Shown here: in pieces, positions 53,959 to 63,854 of the stretch
Position numbering within the stretch: the stretch's first letter is position 1
Layout: the number at the start of each line of letters is the position of its first letter
Source: Pseudochrobactrum asaccharolyticum
GTDB taxonomy: Bacteria; Pseudomonadota; Alphaproteobacteria; Rhizobiales; Rhizobiaceae
DNA length: 64,000 nucleotides
Assembly (NCBI RefSeq): GCF_003314995.1
Contig: NZ_QNRH01000003.1
Coordinates: 258,553 to 322,552 of the forward strand
Direction: 5' to 3'
Made by a program: the position numbers and the translations under genes
The notes under the pieces: model-generated
Told to the model about the DNA's origin: nothing
What the model saw: only the letters and a program-made list of their open reading frames with translations
Database searches by the model: none

Positions 53959-54759
53959 ATGAATGATATGCAGTTTACGGGCAAACATATCCTGATTACC
54001 GGTGCCGGCAGCGGCATCGGAGCAGCTATTGCCCGTGAATTTGTTGCTAAAGGCGGTAATGTTACGCTGGCAGGCAGACGGCACGAGCCTTTGGCGGCCT
54101 TGGCAGCAGAACTTGATCAGGCAGCAGGGCGCAAGACCAGCCATGTTGCCGGTGGTTTTGATGTGACGGATACGTACGCAATTCGCGACGGTCTGCAAAC
54201 GGCACAAGCCTGTTTCGGTGCGGTTTCAATTCTCGTCAATAATGCCGGAGAAGCGCCTTCCGCTCCGTTTGAAAAGACCACCGAGGACATGTGGGCGCGG
54301 GTGATTTCCGTTGATCTGACCGGTGTTTTTCAGGTCACGCAGGCGGTTTTGCCTGACGTCAAAGCCGCTGGCGGTCATGGCCGGATTATCAATATTGCTT
54401 CAACTGCTGGGCTGACCGGCTATGCCTATGTGTCTGCCTATTGTGCCGCGAAACACGGTGTTGTCGGGCTGACCCGCGCTTTGGCACTGGAACTGGCGAC
54501 CAAGGGCGTGACGGTCAATGCCGTTTGTCCCGGATTTACAGATACGCCGATTATCCGCGATTCCATTGCGCAGATCATGGAGAAAACCGGCCGCAGTGAG
54601 GAAGAGGCGCTGGCGCATTTCGTGCAGAGCAACCCGCAGAAGCGGCTGATTCGGCCTGAGGAAGTGGCACATACAGTATTATGGCTGGCATCATCGGATG
54701 CCGCCTCCATCAACGGACAGGCAATTGCGGTTGCCGGTGGCGAGGTATTGGCAGGATGA
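53959..54759 (+). CDS. Short-chain dehydrogenase/reductase
   Basis: A 266-residue SDR: cofactor motif [19 protein letters not shown], catalytic Ser in [13 protein letters not shown] and YxxxK as YCAAKHG. The family also includes 3-hydroxyacyl-CoA dehydrogenases. In this operon it probably oxidises or reduces an alicyclic hydroxyacyl-CoA intermediate. Its stop overlaps the next start as ATGA. Confidence 0.88.
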   Translation: MNDMQFTGKHILITGAGSGIGAAIAREFVAKGGNVTLAGRRHEPLAALAAELDQAAGRKTSHVAGGFDVTDTYAIRDGLQTAQACFGAVSILVNNAGEAPSAPFEKTTEDMWARVISVDLTGVFQVTQAVLPDVKAAGGHGRIINIASTAGLTGYAYVSAYCAAKHGVVGLTRALALELATKGVTVNAVCPGFTDTPIIRDSIAQIMEKTGRSEEEALAHFVQSNPQKRLIRPEEVAHTVLWLASSDAASINGQAIAVAGGEVLAG

Positions 54760-55607
54760 GTGAACAGACCATCAGCATGAACAGTCATTTGAAAGCGTTC
54801 AAAACCTATCAGGCACAGCATTTTCTCTGGGAAGTGAGCGAAAACGGACGGGTGGCAACACTGACACTGAACCGCCCTGACCGTAAAAATCCGCTGACTT
54901 TTGAAAGTTATGCCGAGCTGCGCGATTTGTTTCAAAATCTGACCTATGCCTCAGATATCCGGACAGTCGTGCTGACAGGTGCGGGCGGTAACTTCTCTTC
55001 CGGCGGTGACGTATTCGAAATTATTGAACCGCTGACCAAAATGCCGATGCCGGAATTGCTGGCGTTTACGCGTATGACCGGCGATGTGGTCAAAGCCATG
55101 CGTAAATGCCCGCAGCCAATTATTGCGGCTGTTGACGGTATTTGCGCCGGAGCAGGCGCAATTCTGGTGATGGCTTCGGATCTGCGCCTTGCAACACCGG
55201 AAGCCAAAACCGCTTTCTTGTTTACCCGTGTAGGCCTTGCCGGTGCGGATATGGGAGCTTGCGGAATTCTGCCACGGATTATCGGGCAGGGGCGTGCCGC
55301 AGAACTGCTCTATACTGGCCGGTTTATGGGTGCTGAAGAGGGCAAAGACTGGGGCTTTTACAATCATCTGCATGCGCAGGAAAATCTCCTTGGCGAGGCG
55401 CAGAAACTTGCCGCAACGCTCGCTGATGGCCCGTATTTTGCTCATGGAATTACCAAGACCATGATGCGTCAGGAATGGGCGATGGGCATTGAAGAAATGA
55501 TTGAATCGGAAGCACAGGCACAGGCTATTTGCATGGCAACACAGGATTTCTGCCGTGCTTTTGAAGCTTTTGCTGCCAAGCGCCGTCCTGAATTTGAGGG
55601 GAACTGA
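54756..55607 (+). CDS. Enoyl-CoA hydratase/isomerase family protein
   Basis: A crotonase-fold protein of about 283 residues. [16 protein letters not shown] opens the fold; the oxyanion-hole segments are [14 protein letters not shown] and [18 protein letters not shown]. The ATG at 54756 overlaps the SDR stop; the longer open frame from 54681 is not supported. Crotonases of aromatic clusters hydrate ring double bonds or hydrolyse C-C bonds in cyclic CoA thioesters, either of which suits the non-aromatic product of the hydroxylase/reductase. Confidence 0.88.
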   Translation: MSEQTISMNSHLKAFKTYQAQHFLWEVSENGRVATLTLNRPDRKNPLTFESYAELRDLFQNLTYASDIRTVVLTGAGGNFSSGGDVFEIIEPLTKMPMPELLAFTRMTGDVVKAMRKCPQPIIAAVDGICAGAGAILVMASDLRLATPEAKTAFLFTRVGLAGADMGACGILPRIIGQGRAAELLYTGRFMGAEEGKDWGFYNHLHAQENLLGEAQKLAATLADGPYFAHGITKTMMRQEWAMGIEEMIESEAQAQAICMATQDFCRAFEAFAAKRRPEFEGN

Positions 55608-55608
55608 T

Positions 55609-56787
55609 ATGACAGCCAGCCCTTGCCGATCTGCCCCCGTTTTGGAGCATCTGGAACTGCCGTTTTTTGAGCCGCAGCAGCATGAATTTGTGCAGAAGCT
55701 GAATGCCTTTGCGGCCTCCGGTGTTTTGCAGACAATTGATCACAGCGATACCGATGCTGCTTGCCGTCAGCTGGTAAAACTACTCGGACAAGCCGGATTG
55801 CTCACAGCGGTGACCGGCGACAATGGCCGGACAGAGATTGACTCACGTTCCGTTTGTCTGGCGCGTGAAACATTAGCATGGCATGATGGTCTGGCTGATT
55901 TTGCTTTTGCCATGCAAGGGCTTGGCACCGGAGCGATTGGTCTTGCCGGATCAGATGAGTTAAAGCAGCAGGTGCTGCCAAAGGTGACATCCGGCGAGTG
56001 GCTGGCGGCTTTTGCACTGTCTGAAAAAGATGCCGGTTCGGATGTCGGCGCCATGCAATGCGCGGCGATCCGTGACGGTGATGATTATATCCTTAATGGT
56101 GAGAAAACGTGGATTTCCAACGGCGGTATCGCCGATGTTTATACGGTCTTTGCCCGCAGCGGTGAGGCCGCAGGCACTCGCGGCATTTCGGCTTTTGTTG
56201 TCTATGCCACGGATCCCGGCTTTTCAATTGCCGAGCGTATTGATGTGATCGCACCGCATCCTTTGGCAACAATCCGTTTTGAAAATTGTCGTATTCCGGC
56301 TTCCCGCCGCTTAGGTGCAGGCGGAGAGGGCTTCAAAATCGCCATGCGGACGCTCGATATTTTCCGCGCATCGGTGGCCGCTGCCGCTCTTGGTTTTGCC
56401 CGCCGGGCATTGGATGAAGCATTGCATCACGCCTGCAACCGGCAAATGTTTGGCTCGGCATTGAGTGATCTGCAATTAACACAGGCACTTCTCGGCGAGA
56501 TGGCAACGGAACTCGATGCCGCAACACTGCTGACTTATCGTGCTGCTTGGCGCCGCGATGTGCAAAAATTGCCGACAACAATGCAGGCCGCCATGGCGAA
56601 AATGACAGCCACGGAATCCGCGCAGATGATCATTGACCGCGCTCTGCAAATGTTTGGCGGACGGGGTGTCAAAAGTGGTGAGATTACCGAAAAGCTGTAT
56701 CGTGAAATCCGCGCTCTTAGGATTTATGAAGGGGCGACGGAAGTTCAAAAGCTCATTATTGCCCGCGAATTGCTGAAATCAATGTAA
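55609..56787 (+). CDS. Acyl-CoA dehydrogenase
   Basis: An FAD enzyme of about 393 residues. [16 protein letters not shown] and the WISNGG segment form the flavin/substrate site, and the catalytic glutamate is probably in [11 protein letters not shown] near the C-terminus. The GAGGGGAACTGAT site precedes the ATG at 55609; a longer frame from 55501 runs into the hydratase gene. Probably oxidises a cyclic or linear acyl-CoA intermediate of the pathway. Confidence 0.9.
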   Translation: MTASPCRSAPVLEHLELPFFEPQQHEFVQKLNAFAASGVLQTIDHSDTDAACRQLVKLLGQAGLLTAVTGDNGRTEIDSRSVCLARETLAWHDGLADFAFAMQGLGTGAIGLAGSDELKQQVLPKVTSGEWLAAFALSEKDAGSDVGAMQCAAIRDGDDYILNGEKTWISNGGIADVYTVFARSGEAAGTRGISAFVVYATDPGFSIAERIDVIAPHPLATIRFENCRIPASRRLGAGGEGFKIAMRTLDIFRASVAAAALGFARRALDEALHHACNRQMFGSALSDLQLTQALLGEMATELDAATLLTYRAAWRRDVQKLPTTMQAAMAKMTATESAQMIIDRALQMFGGRGVKSGEITEKLYREIRALRIYEGATEVQKLIIARELLKSM

Positions 56788-56796
56788 GGGCAGATC

Positions 56797-57213
56797 ATGG
56801 TATTTCGCACAACCAGACCTTTGCGTTTCGGCGATTGTGACCCTTCGGGCATCGCTTATTTCCCGTCCTATCTGAATATTCTGATCGGCGTGCTGGAGGA
56901 CTTCTTTGCCTCGATTGGTGCGGACTGGAAAACACTTAACCAGCAAAGGCAGATTGCAACGCCGACTGTGCGCCTTGATCTGACTTTTGTTAAGCCCGGC
57001 TTTCATGCAGACCAGCTGGAATTTACGCTCAAAGTTATGGCTGTCGGCGGCAGTTCATTGTCGCTTGAGCATGAAATTCACGCCAACGGTGATTTATTAT
57101 GGTCGGCAAAACACAAAATTGTCGCCACTTCTATGACCACTCATAAAGCCTGCGCATGGCCTGACGATATTCGCGCTGCGCTCTCAAATCATCTGGAGAC
57201 ACAGAATGCATAA
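56797..57213 (+). CDS. Acyl-CoA thioesterase, 4-hydroxybenzoyl-CoA thioesterase fold
   Basis: A 138-residue hot-dog protein. RFGDCDPSGIAYFPSYLNI matches the catalytic helix segment of 4-hydroxybenzoyl-CoA thioesterase with the active-site Asp. It could release free acid from dead-end or overflowing aryl-CoA esters and so rescue CoA. It overlaps the start of the Rid-family gene by eight bases. Confidence 0.88.
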   Translation: MVFRTTRPLRFGDCDPSGIAYFPSYLNILIGVLEDFFASIGADWKTLNQQRQIATPTVRLDLTFVKPGFHADQLEFTLKVMAVGGSSLSLEHEIHANGDLLWSAKHKIVATSMTTHKACAWPDDIRAALSNHLETQNA

Positions 57214-57601
57214 GATTTTACAACCGGATAACTGGGTTGCGCCGATTGGCTATTCGAATGGTATTTCTGCCCGAGGCCGGACAATTTTTGTCGGCGGACA
57301 GATCGGCTGGAACGAACAATGCGAGTTCGAAACGGATGATTTCGTTGAACAGGTGCGCCAGACGCTCAAGAATATTGTCGCTATTCTGGCCGTTGACGGG
57401 GCAGGGCCTGAGCATATCACCACGATGACATGGTATTTCACCGATAAGCAGGAATATAAATCCAATATGCGTGGTCTCGGACAAGCCTATCGCGATGTGA
57501 TCGGTAAGCATTTTCCGGCAATGGCGGCGATGCAGGTGGCGGGGCTGATTGAAGACCGTGCCAAAATTGAAATTCAGGTCACAGCTGTCGTGCCGGACTG
57601 A
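57206..57601 (+). CDS. Rid-family protein without the RidA catalytic arginine
   Basis: A 131-residue YjgF/YER057c/UK114 fold protein (ISARGRTIFVGGQIGWNEQC, TLKNIVAILAVDGAGPEHIT, KIEIQVTAVV). In RidA enamine/imine deaminases an arginine follows PA in the PARSxVEVARL segment; here it reads PAMAAMQVAGL, so this arginine is missing. It should belong to one of the Rid2-Rid7 groups, whose functions are mostly unknown. It lies in a pathway that may create a cyclic enamine (from 2-aminobenzoyl-CoA), so an enamine-related role is conceivable. Confidence 0.85.
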   Translation: MHKILQPDNWVAPIGYSNGISARGRTIFVGGQIGWNEQCEFETDDFVEQVRQTLKNIVAILAVDGAGPEHITTMTWYFTDKQEYKSNMRGLGQAYRDVIGKHFPAMAAMQVAGLIEDRAKIEIQVTAVVPD

Positions 57602-57612
57602 CGGGAGTGAAC

Positions 57613-59619
57613 ATGCCTGCCAGTTCTGAAACAAAGATCATTCATTTTTCAGATGCCGTTTCGGGTTTTGTTGATCATGGCCTGTTGCAGATCACGATCA
57701 GCAATCCGCCGGTCAATGCGATTTCAGCCGCTATTCGTGAGGGGCTGATGCAGGCAATGGATATGGTTGAGACCTATAGTGTCGTTCACGGGCTGATCAT
57801 TCGCGGTGAGGGGAAATTCTTCGCAGCGGGGGCGGATATTCGGGAGTTTGATCTGCCACCGTCAGAGCCGACTTTGCCACAGGTCACCGCGCGGATAGAA
57901 GCATTAGTAAAACCGGTTATTGCAGTCATTAACGGGCCTGCGCTGGGCGGCGGCTGTGAAATTATTCTGGCTTGCCATTACCGGATCGCTTTAGAGGCTG
58001 CAAAGTTTGGTCTGCCGGAAGTGAAGCTGGGGCTTGTGCCGGGCGCGGGCGGAACACAACGGCTGCCACGTCTGACAGGACTGACTGCTGCTTTGGATAT
58101 GATTGGTACAGGACGCACGATTTCAGCGCAGCAAGCATTGAAGAATGGTCTGATTGATGAGGTTGCAGCTTCGGAAAATTTAATGCTGACGGCGCAAAAT
58201 GTTGCGAAAAAGCTGATTGGCTCAGATCTGAGCCGTACATTGGAGTTATCTGTAAAGGCAGAAAATACTGAGCAAACCGTAGCAAAAATTCTGAGTAAAG
58301 CGCGTGGTCGTGTTGCACCATCAGAGGCATTGCGTCTGGTTTCGCTCTCTGCAACATTGCCAGCACAACAAGCTTTGGCGGAGGAACGGGCAACCTTTCT
58401 GCACTTGCGCGAAAGTGATGAAGCGCGTGCGTTGCGTTATGTGTTTTTTGCTGAGCGCGATGCCGGAAAGCAGAGCGCTGACAGCACAGTTGCAACCCGC
58501 AAAGTGACAACGATAGGCATAGCAGGCACCGGCCTGATGGGTTCAGGTATCGCGGTCTGTGCATTAACCGGTGGCTATCAGGTGATTGGTTATGAGCAAA
58601 GCGAAGAGGCTGCGCTTGCCGGTTATCAACGCATTACTGCCTTACTGGATAAGCAGTTCCAGACGGGACGTTTGAGTGATCAGGCACTACAGCAGCAGAA
58701 GGCTAATCTCCGTGTCAGTGCGGATATTGCAGATTTATCAGCAGCTGATCTGGTTATTGAAGCCGTTTTTGATGATCTGACAGTTAAGTCTGAGCTATTC
58801 GTCAAGCTGGACAAAGTGTTGCGTGCTGATGCAATTGTGGCGACCAATACCAGCTATCTCAATCCTGATGATCTGGCTTTACAGATCAGCCATCCGTCGC
58901 GGGTTGTGGGGATGCATTTTTTCTCACCGGCCCATATCATGCGGCTGCTGGAGATTGTGAATTGTGCGCAAACTGCGCCGGATGTTTTGGCGACCATCGT
59001 TGCTGTGGCTAAAAAACTCAACAAGCTGGGCATTGTCTGCGGCGTTTGTGAAGGGTTCATCGGCAACCGAATTTTTTCGGCCTATCGCCGCGAAGCAGAA
59101 TTTATGCTGGAGCAGGGCGCTCTGCCGCACGAGATTGATGCGGCGCTGGAAGATTACGGTTTCGCGATGGGATTATTCGCGGTCTATGACATGGCTGGAC
59201 TGGAAATCGCATGGGCAAAGCGCAAGCGGCAGGCGGCAAAACGTTCTCCTGATGAGCCATATTCTCCGATTGCCGACCGGCTTTGTGAGGCAGGCCGGTT
59301 CGGTCAAAAAAGCGGTAAAGGCTGGTATCAATATCTGGATGGCAAACGTCAGATCGATCCTGACGTCACGACATTGATTGAAACCGTGCGGCTTGAGAAA
59401 AACATTCAGGCACGCAGCTTTACGTCAGAGAAAATTATCACTCAGCTTTTGCAGGTCATGACCGATGAAGGAACGCAATTGCTTCAGGAAGGCATTGCTG
59501 CATCGCCAAATGATATCGATCTGGTGCTGATCAATGGTTACGGCTTTCCCGCCCATAAAGGCGGGCCGATGTTTGCCGCAACACAAAGCAAAACAAAAGC
59601 AACGGGAACAAGTGCATGA
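57613..59619 (+). CDS. FadB-like fusion: enoyl-CoA hydratase / 3-hydroxyacyl-CoA dehydrogenase
   Basis: A protein of about 668 residues. Residues 10-190 form a crotonase domain (EGKFFAAGADIREF; NGPALGGGCEIILACHYR), residues about 300-480 the NAD-binding domain (GIAGTGLMGSGIAVCALTGG) and about 485-665 the two C-terminal dehydrogenase repeats (VCEGFIGNRIFSAYRREAE). It catalyses the hydration and oxidation steps of beta-oxidation. A GTG at 57607 and an ATG at 57613 are both near the GGGAG site; ATG is preferred. Its stop overlaps the thiolase start. Confidence 0.92.
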   Translation: MPASSETKIIHFSDAVSGFVDHGLLQITISNPPVNAISAAIREGLMQAMDMVETYSVVHGLIIRGEGKFFAAGADIREFDLPPSEPTLPQVTARIEALVKPVIAVINGPALGGGCEIILACHYRIALEAAKFGLPEVKLGLVPGAGGTQRLPRLTGLTAALDMIGTGRTISAQQALKNGLIDEVAASENLMLTAQNVAKKLIGSDLSRTLELSVKAENTEQTVAKILSKARGRVAPSEALRLVSLSATLPAQQALAEERATFLHLRESDEARALRYVFFAERDAGKQSADSTVATRKVTTIGIAGTGLMGSGIAVCALTGGYQVIGYEQSEEAALAGYQRITALLDKQFQTGRLSDQALQQQKANLRVSADIADLSAADLVIEAVFDDLTVKSELFVKLDKVLRADAIVATNTSYLNPDDLALQISHPSRVVGMHFFSPAHIMRLLEIVNCAQTAPDVLATIVAVAKKLNKLGIVCGVCEGFIGNRIFSAYRREAEFMLEQGALPHEIDAALEDYGFAMGLFAVYDMAGLEIAWAKRKRQAAKRSPDEPYSPIADRLCEAGRFGQKSGKGWYQYLDGKRQIDPDVTTLIETVRLEKNIQARSFTSEKIITQLLQVMTDEGTQLLQEGIAASPNDIDLVLINGYGFPAHKGGPMFAATQSKTKATGTSA

Positions 59620-60821
59620 GTGAAGCCTATATTATCGGCGGTGTCCGCACGCCTATTGGCCGTTATGGCGGGGCACTCGCATCGGTGCGGCCGGATGATA
59701 TGGCAGCGCATGTTATCCGTGAGGCACTGGCTCGTTTTCCGTCGCTTGGTGGCGCTGTGATTGATGAGGTGGTGTTTGGTTGTGCCAATCAGGCCGGTGA
59801 GGATAACCGCAATATTGCCCGCATGGCGGTGTTATTGTCAGGGCTTGGCGAGAGTGTTCCGGCCATAACTATCAATCGTCTTTGTGGTTCGGGGCTTGAT
59901 GCAGTTGGCTATGCTGCCCGTGCGATTAAGCTTGGAGAGGCCGATATTATTATTGCCGGCGGTGTTGAGAGCATGTCTCGCGCACCATTCGTGATGCCCA
60001 AAGCTGATGCTGCCTTCCAGCGGCAGAATGCAGTTTACGATACAACCATTGGCTGGCGTTTTATCAATCCGCTGATTGACGGCAAATATGGTTCTGAATC
60101 CATGCCGGAAACAGCTGAAAATGTGGCGCAGGATTACGACATCAGCCGACAGGATCAGGATGCTTTCGCCCTGATGAGCCAGAGCCGTGCAAGCCATGCC
60201 ATTCAAAGCGGCCGCCTTGCGCAGGAAATTGCGCCTTATGTGATTGCAGGGCGCAAAGGCGCCACAACCATCGTGGCACAAGATGAGCAACCGCGCGAAA
60301 CATCACTGGAAAAACTAGATGCACTCGCAACGCCGTTTCGCCAAAACGGAACTGTGACGGCAGGCAATGCTTCAAGCGTCAATGATGGCGCGGCAGCTGT
60401 GATTATTGCCTCAAAACAAGCCGTTGAACGTTACGGGCTGACCGTGCTTGCACGTGTTGATGGTATGGCGACGAGTGGTGTTGATCCTCGGATTATGGGG
60501 ATCGGTCCTGTATCCGCAACACAGAAGCTACTGCATCGCCATAATCTGAAGCTCACTGATATCGGTCTGATTGAGCTGAACGAAGCTTTCGCGGCACAAT
60601 CGCTGGCGTGTATGCGCCAATTGGGGCTCGCCGATGATGCAGCACATGTTAATCCCAATGGCGGTGCAATTGCACTCGGCCATCCGCTCGGTATGTCCGG
60701 TGCCAGATTGGCTTTAACCGCTGCAATGGAACTGCAAAACCGCGATACACGCTATGCTTTGGCAACTATGTGTGTCGGCGTAGGGCAGGGTATATCGTTA
60801 CTATTACAAGCACCGGTGTGA
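59616..60821 (+). CDS. Acetyl-CoA acyltransferase (beta-ketoadipyl-CoA thiolase-like)
   Basis: A 401-residue thiolase. The nucleophilic cysteine is in NRLCGSGLDAVGYAAR, the catalytic histidine in GGAIALGHPLGMSG, and the second cysteine in MCVGVGQG. MSEAYIIGGVRTPIGRYGGA is a PcaF-type start. It performs the last, thiolytic step giving acetyl-CoA and a shorter acyl-CoA. It is the last gene of the aryl-CoA operon; no strong terminator is visible after it. Confidence 0.92.
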   Translation: MSEAYIIGGVRTPIGRYGGALASVRPDDMAAHVIREALARFPSLGGAVIDEVVFGCANQAGEDNRNIARMAVLLSGLGESVPAITINRLCGSGLDAVGYAARAIKLGEADIIIAGGVESMSRAPFVMPKADAAFQRQNAVYDTTIGWRFINPLIDGKYGSESMPETAENVAQDYDISRQDQDAFALMSQSRASHAIQSGRLAQEIAPYVIAGRKGATTIVAQDEQPRETSLEKLDALATPFRQNGTVTAGNASSVNDGAAAVIIASKQAVERYGLTVLARVDGMATSGVDPRIMGIGPVSATQKLLHRHNLKLTDIGLIELNEAFAAQSLACMRQLGLADDAAHVNPNGGAIALGHPLGMSGARLALTAAMELQNRDTRYALATMCVGVGQGISLLLQAPV

Positions 60822-61070
60822 ATAGACGCAGGTACAGAGTTTGTCTCTTTGTTGTCCGAAGATATCATGCGCTGAGTTTTTAGATCTACCTTTTTCATTT
60901 TTCTAGACGGGCTTCAGCCTTCGCACATTGTTTACAAGAACAGATCGCGTAGAGGGGATAATTTCGTAATATATATTTCGACACTCGAAAAAAAGAATGA
61001 CAAACCCTCTTTTCCATGTAATTCTCACAGGCAGGAGATTTAAAGTTCAGCGCTAAGGTCATTAAGAACC
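60822..61070. promoter_or_regulatory. Intergenic region before the ROK regulator
   Basis: A 249-bp gap without a gene. TTTCGA-CAC-TCGAAA (60976-60990) is a short perfect 6-3-6 palindrome in an AT-rich setting and could be a ROK-family operator. I see nothing else definite. Confidence 0.35.
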
Positions 61071-62396
61071 ATGCTGAGCTTATGGGGAGGTCAGCGCTTG
61101 ACAGTACATGTTTCGCGCTCAGAAGGGCTGCGATGGGAAAACCGTCGCCGTATTCTGATGCTGTTGCGACAATCGGGACATTTGTCTCGCACCGATATTG
61201 CCGGTGCGACCGGAATGAGTCATTCAACTGTTTCCGCCATTACCAATACGCTGCTGGCCGATGATGTCTTGCTTGAATTACCAATCAATGAAACCTCTGT
61301 ATTAGATGCCGAAAACCGCCGCGGGCGGCCTCAGGTGCTGCTGGGGCTTAATCCGGATTTCGCGAGTGTCATCGCTGTTAATATTGCACTCAACGTGATC
61401 ACTATAGAACTGGTTAGCTATGCCGGTGAGACGATTGATCATGTGGAAAATACAATCCCCACTTTGCAAGTCAGCAATACCGGGCTGCTGGAAGCTTTAA
61501 AAACCCATATCAATGCCCTGCTGATAAAACACGCACATCCTGCCCAAAAGCTGGCTCATATTTCTGTTGGTGTACAGGGCATGACAGACGCTGACCAGCA
61601 AAGCCTGATCTGGTCGCCGACCATCGGCGCAACCAATGCTCCGATCGCTGCGCATCTGGAAATGCAATTTCAGGTTCCGGTTAAGGTCTCCAATGACTGC
61701 TTGATGATCGCAGAGGCGCTGCGCTGGTTTGGTCCGGAAATCTTCGGTGATAATTTCGCAACGATTTTGTTCTCTTCCGGTATCGGTATGGGGCTGTTTT
61801 TGAAAGGTAAACCGTTCTCCGGTGCACGATCCTCGGCTGCGGAATTCGGCCATATTGTGCATATCCCTGATGGCGCATTATGCCGGTGCGGACGGCACGG
61901 CTGTCTGGAAGCATATGCCAGTGATTATGGCATCTGGCGGTTTGCCAATCATATTGACGATAATACACCGCCATCAGCAATGATTTCGGATGCTGATTTT
62001 TCGGCACTCACAAGCCGTGCACGCGCTGCGGAGGGTATTGAACGGCAGGCATTTCAACGTGCCGGTAAAGCGCTCGGTTTTGCACTGCGCAGTATATTCT
62101 CATTAATTGATCCGGTGCCGCTGGCCTTTGTTGGGCCCGGAGTTCATGCCTTTGATCTCATTGAAGATGATCTGCGTAAAACAATCAGTGGCGGTATCGA
62201 AAACGGTGTTCTGGCCGGTCCTCAAAACGGGCTGCGTTCACCGGAAGACCTGTCAATCTATCGCTATCCGTCTGAGCAACCGCTCATCTTGCAAGGCTGT
62301 GCAATCACATCGCTGATACAGGCCGATGCCCGGCACAATAAACAATTAAAAAAGAGCACATCTGACGTGTCACAACTTCGGGGAGTACTGGCATGA
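61071..62396 (+). CDS. ROK-family transcriptional regulator (XylR-like)
   Basis: A protein of up to 441 residues with an N-terminal MarR-like HTH ([32 protein letters not shown]) and a C-terminal ROK domain containing the zinc motif [10 protein letters not shown] and [17 protein letters not shown] at 61098 stands seven bases behind GGGGAGG and may be the true start; the ATG at 61071 lacks such a site. Its stop overlaps the start of xylA, so it probably regulates xylose or a related pentose operon. Confidence 0.88.
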   Translation: MLSLWGGQRLTVHVSRSEGLRWENRRRILMLLRQSGHLSRTDIAGATGMSHSTVSAITNTLLADDVLLELPINETSVLDAENRRGRPQVLLGLNPDFASVIAVNIALNVITIELVSYAGETIDHVENTIPTLQVSNTGLLEALKTHINALLIKHAHPAQKLAHISVGVQGMTDADQQSLIWSPTIGATNAPIAAHLEMQFQVPVKVSNDCLMIAEALRWFGPEIFGDNFATILFSSGIGMGLFLKGKPFSGARSSAAEFGHIVHIPDGALCRCGRHGCLEAYASDYGIWRFANHIDDNTPPSAMISDADFSALTSRARAAEGIERQAFQRAGKALGFALRSIFSLIDPVPLAFVGPGVHAFDLIEDDLRKTISGGIENGVLAGPQNGLRSPEDLSIYRYPSEQPLILQGCAITSLIQADARHNKQLKKSTSDVSQLRGVLA

Positions 62397-63703
62397 GTAC
62401 GGGATTTTTCAATGCGACCACACCTGTTCAGTATGAAGGGCCGGACAGTACCAACCCGCTGGCCTACCGGTTTTATAATCCGGATGAAATCGTGCTGGGT
62501 AAGCGCATGGAAGATCAGTTGCGTTTTGCTGTCGCCTATTGGCACAGTCTGGCCTGGCCGGGGGGCGATCCGTTTGGCGGCCAAACATTTGAACGCCCGT
62601 GGTTTGGTGACAGTTTGCAGCACGCAAAACTAAAAGCTGATGTTGCGTTTGAACTTTGCACTCTTTTGCGTGCGCCGTATTATTGTTTTCACGATGCGGA
62701 TATTCGTCCCGAGGGGCAAACATTTGCTGAGACATCGGCCAATCTCGACCATATGGCTGATTATTTGCAGAAAAAAATGGCTGAAACCGGCGTTAAGCTG
62801 CTGTGGGGTACGGCCAATCTGTTTTCGCATCGCCGCTATATGGCGGGAGCTGCGACAAACCCTGATCCTGAAATTTTTGCCTATGCAGCTGCAACCGTTA
62901 AACATTGTATGGATGTCACCAAGCGTCTCAATGGTGAAAATTACGTGCTTTGGGGCGGGCGCGAAGGCTATGAGACATTGCTCAATACAGACCTTAGCCG
63001 CGAACTTGATCAGATGGGGCGCTTCCTGTCGCTTGTCGTGGATTACAAGCATAAAACCGGCTTTAAAGGCACAATTCTGCTGGAGCCGAAGCCGCAGGAG
63101 CCGACCAAACATCAATATGATTATGATGTGGCAACGGTCTACGGCTTTTTGAAACGCTACGGTCTTGAGAACGAGGTTAAGGTCAATATCGAGCAGGGAC
63201 ACGCCATTCTGGCGGGACATTCCTTTGAGCATGAACTTGCCCTTGCCAATGCACTCGGCATTTTCGGTTCCATTGATATGAACCGTAATGATTATCAATC
63301 CGGCTGGGACACTGATCAGTTCCCGAACAACGTACCGGAAATGGCTTTGGCCTATTATCAGATATTGCAAGGCGGCGGCTTCACTACAGGCGGCACCAAT
63401 TTCGATGCGAAATTGCGGCGCCAGTCGCTTGATCCGCAAGATTTGCTGATCGGCCATATCGGCGCCATGGATTGCTGCGCTCGCGGTCTGAAAGCCGCGG
63501 CCAGAATGATTGAGGATCAGGCGCTCTCTGGTCCATTGCAACAGCGTTATGCCGGATGGAACAAGCCTCAGGCGCAAGCCATGCTCAAAGGTGAACAGCC
63601 ACTGGAAGAGATTGCCGCCTATGTTCACACCAGCAAAATTGAGCCGCAGCCGGTTTCTGGCCGGCAGGAACTCTTGGAAAATATCGTGAACCGCTACGTC
63701 TGA
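62393..63703 (+). CDS. xylA: Xylose isomerase
   Basis: A 436-residue enzyme with the class II xylose-isomerase features: His100 and Asp103 in [18 protein letters not shown] with metal-binding Glu and Lys, [12 protein letters not shown], and [17 protein letters not shown] with the metal-binding aspartates, and [13 protein letters not shown]. It converts D-xylose to D-xylulose. ATG overlaps the ROK stop (ATGA). No xylulokinase is in the window. Confidence 0.95.
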   Translation: MSTGFFNATTPVQYEGPDSTNPLAYRFYNPDEIVLGKRMEDQLRFAVAYWHSLAWPGGDPFGGQTFERPWFGDSLQHAKLKADVAFELCTLLRAPYYCFHDADIRPEGQTFAETSANLDHMADYLQKKMAETGVKLLWGTANLFSHRRYMAGAATNPDPEIFAYAAATVKHCMDVTKRLNGENYVLWGGREGYETLLNTDLSRELDQMGRFLSLVVDYKHKTGFKGTILLEPKPQEPTKHQYDYDVATVYGFLKRYGLENEVKVNIEQGHAILAGHSFEHELALANALGIFGSIDMNRNDYQSGWDTDQFPNNVPEMALAYYQILQGGGFTTGGTNFDAKLRRQSLDPQDLLIGHIGAMDCCARGLKAAARMIEDQALSGPLQQRYAGWNKPQAQAMLKGEQPLEEIAAYVHTSKIEPQPVSGRQELLENIVNRYV

Positions 63704-63727
63704 CAGATAGTTTTTCTGAGGCTTTGT

Positions 63728-63830
63728 AGCATTTTCAGCAAAAAGTGGGAACCGGTTTTGCGTCGGATAATGCGTAAAAACAAATAGTTACAGCGGTTCC
63801 AACGATTCAGTTTTAGCTGGAACCGCTGTA
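63728..63830. repeat. Intergenic repeat of Rhizobiales type with terminal inverted repeat
   Basis: A block starting AGCATTTTCAGCAAAAAGTG and containing AACCGGTT resembles, from memory, short intergenic repeats frequent in Brucella, Ochrobactrum and Rhizobium genomes. It is followed by a perfect 13-bp inverted repeat (63789-63801 with 63818-63830), which may also work as a hairpin between xylA and the next gene. The copy number cannot be judged from one window. Confidence 0.5.
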
Positions 63831-63854
63831 AAGCGCAAAAATGGGAGTGGGATA

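Noticed and set aside
57962-58564. A 200-codon minus-strand frame inside the FadB-like gene.
   Set aside because: It lies wholly within a strongly supported coding region and has no domain or start signal.
60895-61227. A possible 110-codon minus-strand gene in the gap before the ROK regulator.
   Set aside because: It overlaps the ROK HTH-coding region, has no convincing ribosome site and no recognisable features.
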